In this document: one piece after another, positions 56,821 to 64,000 of the stretch
How positions within the stretch are numbered: position 1 is the first letter of the stretch
How the letters are laid out: each line of letters begins with the position of its first letter
Assembly: GCA_020466095.1 (NCBI GenBank)
Contig: CM035807.1
Coordinates: forward strand, 79,260,428-79,324,427
Direction of reading: 5' to 3'
Length of the DNA stretch: 64,000 nucleotides
Source of the DNA: Chlorops oryzae
Taxonomy: Eukaryota > Arthropoda > Insecta > Diptera > Chloropidae
Notes under the pieces: generated by a model
The model's input: the letters and a program-made list of their open reading frames with translations, nothing else
Databases searched by the model: none
Told to the model about the DNA's origin: nothing
Translations under genes and position numbers: made by a program

Positions 56821-57944
56821 CAGGGTTGGCAACCGAAACGAATAACGGTTACGGTAACGGTTACGGTTAATTTTAAGTTTCGGTTACGGTTATACCGGTA
56901 TGAAACGGTTTTTTGAATATTAAAATTTTGTTTTCGCATCATTTTTTCAAAAATACTTTTTAAGCTTTAACATTTATTCTGAACGCAATTTAAGGCATTT
57001 TAAGAAATAGCTTAGAACTTTTCATCCTTTTTTTTGTGCACAGCAGACTGTTGTTTCTTATTACCATAACAGCGGAAAAACTTTCAGCATCCAGACGGTT
57101 TCTTTGTGCGTTCATAATGAACTTGGCTCCCGAAAAAAGGCGTTCGACGCTCACCTGCGTGGGAGGCACGTTAAAAAATTCGGCCGAATACCGAATAGAA
57201 GAAATAACTTAATAAACAAAATCAGCAGTAACTAAAAATTAAATTTTTCTCATAATAACGTAAAAAAAATTTAATTAACGAGAACTTAAATACAGCAGAT
57301 TTTCATTTTATTGTTTAGAAAAATTAAATATATGCTACCTTCTTCTAAACTTTTTCTGATAACATTATATACAGTAGGCAAATTTTTAAGCGGCAGCGTT
57401 TGTCTTGACTCCAGCTAGTCGCGAGTAGGCCCAAGTTGTCTTTACTACGTGCCAAATATTCGTTATTCGTTATTCGGCCAAATCCACTATTCGTGGCATC
57501 ACTACTAAAGATGCTATATAACAATTAATGAACACGCAACCAAAACACGCTCCACTTTTCTCTGAATTTCCGCACTTTGCTCGCCCAGAATGGGAAAATT
57601 GACGTCAGTAATTGACTTGTGTGATAGGCCTCTTTAAAGAAAAACATCGATGTATTTTTTCAACTGACATCCCTACAAATGACATCCATAATTTGTTTGT
57701 GCCTTACACTAGCTAAACATGGCAACATAACTGGGACATTACACGAGACAAGAGCATGCATACTAGCAGAGTCGAAAGACTTGCCATATAAAAATATTGA
57801 TAAAATTTGTATCCCGTAAATTTTTTTTATAAAGTAATACCGAAACCGATATGTTTTTTATTTCGGTTACGGTAACGGTTACGGTATCGGAAAAGAAACG
57901 GTTTTGAAACGGTTACGGTTACGGTTTCGGTTACGGTTGCCAAC
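56821..57944 (-). mobile_element. hAT element remnant, 1.1 kb
   Basis: The left end CAGGGTTGGCAACCGAAAC is matched by the right end GGTTGCCAAC (57935-57944), which has lost the last few bases. TTACATC lies on both sides (56814-56820 and 57945-57951), seven of the expected 8-bp hAT target duplication. Subterminal arrays of ACGGTTACGG motifs fill both ends, as expected for transposase binding sites. The interior keeps the C-terminal transposase domain on the minus strand. Confidence 0.85.
57035..57181 (-). pseudogene. hAT transposase C-terminal dimerisation domain, remnant
   Basis: About 49 codons in one frame read EFFNVPPTQVSVERLFSGAK, then FIMNAQRNRLDAESF and VMVIRNN. This is the hallmark hAT C-terminal block (ERxFSxA and RNRL), which mediates dimerisation and contributes to the catalytic core. 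Nothing upstream in the element is recognisable, so the rest of the transposase is deleted or decayed. Confidence 0.88.
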
Positions 57945-57973
57945 TTACATCATTCATAATTATTTGAAATTAA

Positions 57974-58355
57974 ATCAAGTAAGGGTCTTAAAGTCAGACG
58001 AGCCTGAAAATACGATATCCAATACACTTGAATAAATAGATATTTGTATATATATATTAAATGTTTTTAGTAATACAGGACCGCAAACAATGCCTCGAAG
58101 ACCAAACCAATAAAGACAAAGCATTTTGAAGATTTCCAGTACCGTAAAAGAGTCCCAAATACCAGCTTCCGTTCAAATACGCTACGAAATTTTTATTTCA
58201 GAGACAATTTTCGAAAACCGCCCTCTTGCCACGCCTACTTACTACATTTCGTCAGGGTAGATCAACTCCTTGGAATAAAAAAACTGTATACAGACCGACT
58301 AAATCGGATCCCTTGGTGACGTTGATCATTTCAAGTATATAAATTGTATGGTAGG
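57974..58355 (+). mobile_element. Family A element, decayed
   Basis: Starts ATCAAGTAAGGGTCTTAAAG with hairpin remnant CAGACGAGCCTG. It contains AACCGCCCTCTTGCCACGCC and CTTGGTGACGTTGATCATTT. The GACA run and the GGGTATAA terminus have been lost. Confidence 0.65.
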
Positions 58356-58484
58356 AGTCTCAAGCGTTGTTCGGAAGTTTTATTTTAAAGAGTCTTAGAG
58401 CTTGGCAGCCAGTACTCGGTCAGGCATTTCTAATATTTTTAAATTAATAAATCAACAAGACTTTTCATTGAATAAAATTTAATA

Positions 58485-58490
58485 TTTATT
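58485..58490 (-). terminator. AATAAA poly-A signal of the nuclease-like gene
   Basis: AATAAA on the minus strand, 35 bases past the stop codon at 58527-58525. Confidence 0.8.
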
Positions 58491-58524
58491 TCAATATAAG
58501 TATAAACTTGTTCACAACTTTGCT

Positions 58525-60877
58525 TCAATCTGTTTGGACCGGTGATTGAGTAGTTTTGCTTGAGGCTACGTTTTCATTGACGTACGGGAAATTCTCCAAT
58601 TTATTAAGTACGTCTTCAACACGACAGCACATCGTAACACCAAAAGATGGCATAAGATGCGTTCTGACAAACATACTTTTATTCAACCAGTCAATTTCAT
58701 GGCATATATCGGTACAAAGTTCAACTTTCTTGTCGAGATTGTACTGAAAATATATCGAGTAGTATTTATATTTAAGGATAATTTAATCAAAATTCAATTA
58801 CTTACGAAGGGAGTGTTGAACCCAACTACGACAAATTCATCTATGACATTCGGCTCCACAGACTTAAGATAGGTGTAGACGTATTTAGGTGCCTTAACAG
58901 TTAAATCATTTGTTTGAATTTCAAATTTATAATTTTTTTTGCAATCCTGCGTCGAAGGTATATCGATTGTTCCGGAAACTCCCGTGTATGCCATGTATGT
59001 AACGTTATCGGAGCGTTCTTTTAACGCGTCCATAAAGTATTTCCAGTTACCGTCTCGAAGGTTTCGCCACCATATAATTTTGAACATATCATCGAATGTT
59101 TTATCTTCGTAGTTAAAGTACCCACTGTCATCAATTAGGCTACTGTATTCGAACTTCAGATCGATTAATAAGAAGTTTTCAATTTGTTTCTGAATGTAGA
59201 GTGCATTAAACGATTCCGTGCTGTTGTGAAAAATAAAATAAAATAAAATTTAGCAAAATAAAATAAAAATTTTGGGAGTGACTCCGATGTTCAGAGGAAG
59301 CAAGCAAAATATTTGGTTCCTTTGAAATATTTTTCCCATAAAGTAATTGCAAAATCCATTTCAAGAAAACCCTAACCTTTTGGGATATCCTTCTTTGAAT
59401 AATGTAACAAGAAATCATGGGTCTACTACTCGAGTTACTAGGGCATAGCATCAAATGTGTTTGAATTCAAACGCATTTACTTTTCAAAACACACTCTGCT
59501 TAATGCTAAATACAAGCGAAGAGCAAAGCCAGTAGGTGCAAACGCAGAACGAAAACAAATCCAAAACCTCTTGTGCTTGGCTCCGAGAGGATTTGTATTT
59601 ACTTGGATTTGTGCAAAGCAAAGAGAGCAAATTTGTTGTAAAGTAAACAAACAACGTAAATATTATTTGGAATCTTGTTGAGTATGTAGCTATTTATGTA
59701 GCTATGAATAGCTATAAATGGCTATGGACATCTATAAATAGCATATATGTAGCTATGATCAGCTATGAATAGAAACAAACTCAACAAAGCATAAGCAAAT
59801 GGTTCAAAAACCAGCAACAATAAATGAGAGAGTTTGCATTTTCTCTGTCTTAGGTATAACGATCTCATGCCGGAGTTTATTTGATTTGTTTTGTGTTTGT
59901 GAGAGGAAACGGAATAAATCAAATTGACGAGAAAAGAGAGGGTAACTTGAAGAGTTTGTAATAGGTATTTATGCTATGCCCTAGTAGGTACATTCTTGAA
60001 AGAAGTTTGAAGCTCTCACAATCAGAACGACCAAGTCGTGATCTGTCAAAAATGCAATTTAAATTGGAGTCTTCGTCAATTATTTAAACCCTTCGGTTCA
60101 AATTTCTTGTGCTCTTACCTGAACAATGAAAGCAGGGAACTTTTCAGTTCAATATCCAGAGTGATGACGTCTTCCTCCTCAACAGGCCTCTAAAAAATGA
60201 GAACATTACTTTCGAATTAATTTTTAAAAAATATTCGCTGAGTTGTTTGTACAGAATTTACCTTGGTGGTGATGGCATTTTTTTTAATTCGATAAGTCAA
60301 ATATTTGGCATATTTAATCGAAAGTGTGTCCAAGTCATAACAAAGACCCGTTCTCTTTACTTCTTCGATTGATTCCATTCCGATTCCATATGACATATAA
60401 GCACAATTTGGTAAGCTGCTATTACTTTCATACATCTGAAGAGATGTACTGCTGCACAGTAAATTTATTCTATCATAATTGCCTGAGTATTCATATTCTT
60501 CATAATGTAGAGTGTTGGAAATGCATTGGAACACTGCCGAACGTATAACGGATTTTCCCTTTTTAGGGATTTTGTTACAACAATCCATTCGGACCCTAGA
60601 GTTTTATAAATCGGTATGTTTTAAAATTGAAATCTTTGCATTAAATTTGATAATTTTCTTACAAAAGTTCACTAGAACAGTATGCTTCTATTTTTTGTCC
60701 TTCCTTTAAGTTAATAGCATGGGGGTTATTTTGAATTATTCTTTTAGATCCAAAACTCTGATAGATAAGTGGAGCAATCCCATTGTCGAAATCGATGCTG
60801 CAGTCGGCACGCACCACAACGGGGTACATTACCGAAAGGATTAGAAATTTCTTCAAAATTGCTTCAATTTTTCCCAT
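58525..60877 (-). CDS. Secreted DNA/RNA non-specific endonuclease-like protein, RGH motif lost
   Basis: Five exons on the minus strand: 60877-60663, 60595-60262, 60189-60119, 59220-58806 and 58743-58525, total 417 aa. All introns (67, 72, 898 and 62 bp) are GT-AG with matching phases. The start at 60877 is chosen over an in-frame ATG at 60949 because the TATA box lies between them and because MGKIEAILKKFLILSVMY up to VVVRA is a clean signal peptide. Insect relatives are extracellular nucleases (gut or salivary). Family features: the N-terminal C-x-I motif (C26), the DGNW block (263-266), VGFNTPFV (end of exon 4), and the C-terminal LCTDICHEIDW (354-364) with MCC (383-385). The catalytic ARGH...DF segment expected about residues 233-243 reads SSLIDDSGYFN, and the metal-binding N-x-x-PQW reads KIIWWRNL. 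I infer a non-catalytic paralogue. Two possible N-glycosylation sites: NSS and NVT. Confidence 0.88.
59438..59984. mobile_element. TA-flanked MITE in intron 3, 547 bp
   Basis: Inverted ends CTAGGGCATAGCA and TGCTATGCCCTAG with TA on both sides; the perfect match runs 15 bp including the TA (59436-59450 and 59972-59986). It accounts for most of the 898-bp intron 3, whereas the other introns are 62-72 bp. Near the right end, AGCTATGAATAGCTATAAAT-like pentamer repeats occur (59690-59775). Confidence 0.82.
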
Positions 60878-60934
60878 GACTGCTTTGTTAGAATGAAGTC
60901 TATTAACTAAACCGATGAATTGAATGAGGCGAGC

Positions 60935-60943
60935 CTTATAAAG
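60935..60943 (-). promoter_or_regulatory. TATA box of the nuclease-like gene
   Basis: TTTATAAGG on the minus strand, about 58-66 bases upstream of the start codon. Transcription would begin about 30 bases downstream, leaving a short 5' UTR. The TATA box lies in and beside the loop of a perfect 9-bp inverted repeat GAATGAGGC / GCCTCATTC (60922-60930 and 60943-60951). Confidence 0.7.
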
Positions 60944-60974
60944 CCTCATTCGATGTATGTATATGTATCTATAT

Positions 60975-61411
60975 TAGTGATGTTGCGAATATTCGCATTC
61001 GCATTCGAATATTCGCATATTTCGGGACATTCGCATTCGCAAAATTTTATGCAAATATTTTGCGAATATTAACGTCCGAAAAATATACACATCCTTTGGA
61101 TGTTATATTTTTCTTTTATGTAGATTGATTTGATATGTGTAATGATTTGTAGATTTCAAAACAATATTTAAAAGTTATTCAAAAAAGGCTTGGAGAACAA
61201 ATTTAAATTCATTTTCCTAACGAAAACAGATTAATTAAATTATTTCTTTTTTTGGATCACACGGCAACACTGTAACAAAAAATATGTGGGGTTTACGCGG
61301 CACGTGAGCAGTCAATAACAAAGCATAAATAAGTGGTGCTTAATTTAAAACTGAACATTCGCATTCGCGAATATCGGCGATGTTTAAAACCCCACATTCG
61401 TAACATCACTA
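60975..61411. mobile_element. hAT-like MITE in the promoter, 437 bp
   Basis: Ends TAGTGATGTTGCGAAT and the complement of TAGTGATGTTACGAAT. The flanking 8-mers ATCTATAT (60967-60974) and ATCTTTAT (61412-61419) differ by one base. Both ends carry arrays of GCGAATATTCGCATTC palindromes. It is 32 bp upstream of the TATA box of the nuclease-like gene. Confidence 0.85.
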
Positions 61412-63527
61412 ATCTTTATATACAATACGCGATAAGCCGAGTAACAGATCTTATTGGTTAACCCAGTAAAAAATAACTTCGGCTCATACAGTTTAAAATA
61501 TAATCGTCGACGGTCGAAGTACTAAATGTGTGGCTGGGATATTATCCATTGTCGATTGTTGACGATGCAAAATAGAAGCTCTTTCAATTCACTCGTCTTG
61601 CTTCTTCTCCTATGGGAAGGACATTTACAACCATCAAATGCATACCCATCATATGAAGTTTTATGTGAAAAGCCCTGGATTCAACTCCTAGAGCGGTCGT
61701 CTGTTTGGTATGTATGGTGGTTGTGATTTTTCCTAGCCTGTCTTTCTCTGTTTTCCATTTTGGGCCAAGGTCTTCTGTTGCTAGTGATCTACATTTATAA
61801 TTTATGTATCTCATTTATTCACATACTTATCTTACTACATATAAACGAAACTGAGACTTCTTCTGTGAAGGATTTATTTGAAGTATGAACTGCCAGTGAA
61901 TAGTAAAATAATTTAGTTGGCTGGGCTATGCTCTTTCAGTGCCGAAGTTCATTGAATCAGTAAAAAATCAAATCGAATCAAATTTGTTTGCTTGGTTCTG
62001 ATTTTATTAAAGCGCGATTGATGGCTCCAGAATATGTTGCTGATTAATTTCAACTGAATTGCTATTTTTGTACACATGTTGATATATCAATCGCAAACAC
62101 AGCATTTTCAGCCTTCTTAAATGCGAAGAGCTAACTGTGAACTCAACCCGCTTATCGCTATAATTTTTTTTTTTTTCGTAATAGGTCGGTACTTGCTGAT
62201 ATTGCAGTAATTGCAACATTGTTTCAAATTTTTTTTTTTTTTTTAATTTGAGCATATTTCTTGAAAAAGGGGAACTCCCTTATTTCAGACTCGAAAGTCG
62301 TATGAAACTCACTTAGGAATCGCTATGGGATAAACGCACATTAAAAGCATTTCACGGCGAAAGTTTCTTTTCTGTATCCTTCTTGTATATACATACACTC
62401 TTTTATAAATGAAATTTTGTAAAAAAAAAAATTGAAAGAAGCACAATAAAATTAAGCCTGAGAAAATGTTGTCGAAGATATATTGCGTGTGTGTGTAACA
62501 TCCAGAACTACTCCAAACACAGTGCAGACCTTAGTTCAATTGCCTTATGATTTTTGGATCTAAGAGACACATCTTTTCTTTTTCTACTCATTGAGTCATT
62601 TTATAAACCTCAAATAGTAAATGATGATTTTTTGATTATCGTATTAGGAATTAAATTGATCAAAAAATGAAAATCAAATACAAAATAAAAGAAGAAAAAA
62701 TATTAAGAAGTACTTCACAGCAGATAACAGTGCTTTTATCTCACAAAAAAAAAAAGCATTCTTCCTTTTCATCTCATAAAATTTAATACCATCGAATTAA
62801 TAAATACTTCAATGGTTTGCCAGTAATTCCATAAATTAATCGGCCCTTTCCCCATTCATTCTATCTTTCATTGAGTATGCGAACATTCTTCTCATAATTA
62901 CGTTGCCGCCCCCTCGCTCATATTTCGAGGCCTTCGCATCGTTCCATCGATTTTTGTATTGATCTCGAAAATTTCGCCTGAAATTCGAGACTTTAAACGC
63001 AACGCAACTTAAATGAATTACTCAACGCAAAAACAATCAAATATTTACACCAAACACAAGCTTGCGACTTGTGGCTTTAAGTAGTTTGATGTTATTTGTC
63101 TATTCCCAACCGCACAGCAATTAAATGTATCTAATATTTTGACATCGTGTCGTTGTGTGGTTTTGCTTCAACTTCAGCCTCAAAGTCTTCGAAAACCAAA
63201 ACTAATGCGAACAATTTTTTAAACAATAAAAAAAAAAATTCCTTCAATCCTTCTTCCTCTGACTCCTCTTAGAACATTCAATTCACCCAATAATGAACCT
63301 TTCATTTTCTGATGTGCCGGAATTCAACACCCTTCATCTGACGTCGTTTCGACATCGGTTTAAATTTGTTTAATCAATCGCAAATTGCTGCCATTCTTTA
63401 ATGTAAAATGCTCCCTTTATTTATTCATTCGAAAGGATGTAGCACGATGTACAAAAAAACTGCACATACATATGTATTTACCTCTCAATAAATCCTTTTC
63501 ACCATTTCAACGATAAACCTAATTAAA
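61412..63527. other. Non-coding stretch upstream of the nuclease-like gene
   Basis: No confident gene. A 50-residue frame from the ATG at 61568 has a hydrophobic, signal-like start (SLVLLLLLWEG), but it ends quickly and has no other support. A reverse family A scrap lies at 62470-62540 (TTGTCGAAGATATATTGCGT and CATCCAGAACTACTC). 62880-63010 is GC-richer and repeat-free. Confidence 0.4.
62470..62540 (-). mobile_element. Family A repeat, 3' end scrap
   Basis: GTCGAAGATATATTGCGTGT and ACATCCAGAACTACTCCAAA correspond to the family A end seen at 1418-1480. No other part is present. Confidence 0.5.
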
Positions 63528-64000
63528 ACAAGTAAGGGTGTTATAGTCAGGCGAGCTTGACAATAGAATACCCGACGCAGACACACATGTTCAAATAATT
63601 TGTAATAGCATGAGGTCTTTAAGGGTATAAGGGGCCCCATATACCGACTTATGTTAAATTTCTTTATGAAAACCGCCCACTTTTAAAATTTTATTTAATT
63701 CTAATTGGAGGCTTAATTATACGCTCAAATTCTACGTGTCATTGAAATATTTAGAAAAAATCCGCTTTTGGGGCAGTTTTGAGATTTTTGTGACAGACCC
63801 TAGTACTGAAGCTACCCTTAAAAATGGTCCTATCGGGTCCATTCCCGAACTTGTTCTTACTCATGTGCCTGTGAGCACGTATACCAAATTTTCGAGGTAG
63901 CTCAACTCCTTCGATAAGAAAACTGTATACAGACAGACGGACGGACATGCCTAAATCGAATCTGCTGGTGACGCTGATCATTTCTGTATATATTTTTGTA
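63528..64000 (+). mobile_element. Family A element, cut by the window end
   Basis: Starts AACAAGTAAGGGTGTTATAG with hairpin GTCAGGCGAGCTTGAC and ATACCCGACGCA. It includes GGGGCCCCATATACCGACTT, the GACAGACGGACGGACATG core and GTGACGCTGATCATTTCTGT. The window ends before the GGGTATAA terminus. Confidence 0.75.

Noticed and set aside
61526..61726. Frame with a leucine-rich, signal-like start
   Set aside because: Too short, ends abruptly after a tryptophan-rich tail, and lacks promoter, poly-A and homology support.
1..64000. CRISPR array, operon or other prokaryotic system
   Set aside because: Repeats with regular spacing (101, 127, 190, 12 and 4 bp) are head-to-tail arrays without unique spacers, and gene structure is eukaryotic.

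Overview
The window is eukaryotic and looks like a higher dipteran (brachyceran) fly, probably an acalyptrate such as a tephritid. The evidence is an AT-rich background, dipteran-sized introns (62-94 bp) with GTAAGT-type donors, irritans-type and other mariner elements, DINE-1/mini-me-like interspersed repeats carrying (GACA)n runs, and a pyruvate-kinase paralogue of the kind that multiplied in flies. The species is an inference. There are no operons, CRISPR arrays or other prokaryotic features.

Host genes are sparse. (1) 20203-21937 (+) is a two-exon pyruvate kinase paralogue (546 aa) whose fold is recognisable but whose active site has lost several key residues. (2) 60877-58525 (-) is a five-exon secreted protein (417 aa) of the DNA/RNA non-specific endonuclease family in which the RGH catalytic motif is missing; its TATA box, poly-A signal and all splice sites can be read. 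(3) Two weaker pieces may belong to genes I cannot name: a promoter/first-exon-like block at 31690-31082 (-) ending in a strong donor, and a coding-looking block at 51235-50966 (-).

Most of the rest is transposon-derived. Protein-coding elements: an irritans/Himar1-type mariner (1788-3082) with two one-base frameshifts; a DD37E Tc1/mariner element (38697-39993) with an uninterrupted 339-aa transposase; a decayed DD34D mariner (42153-43165); a hAT remnant (56821-57944) with its C-terminal dimerisation domain; and a reverse transcriptase scrap (4018-4210).

Non-coding elements: three sequence families (A, B, C) with one shared end architecture, two of them with internal tandem repeats of 101 and 127 bp; hAT-like MITEs with 8-bp target duplications (4344, 38289, 60975); Harbinger-like MITEs with TTA duplications (8991, 32568, 44626); piggyBac-like MITEs (22313, 45874); TA-flanked MITEs (51980, 59438); and several tRNA-like SINE heads. 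A 1.34-kb segment is present twice (40813-42152 and 43518-44865).

The most striking finding is a complete hammerhead ribozyme fold at 52662-52738. All core nucleotides and three stems can be read. It lies in otherwise unexplained DNA between two transposon insertions.
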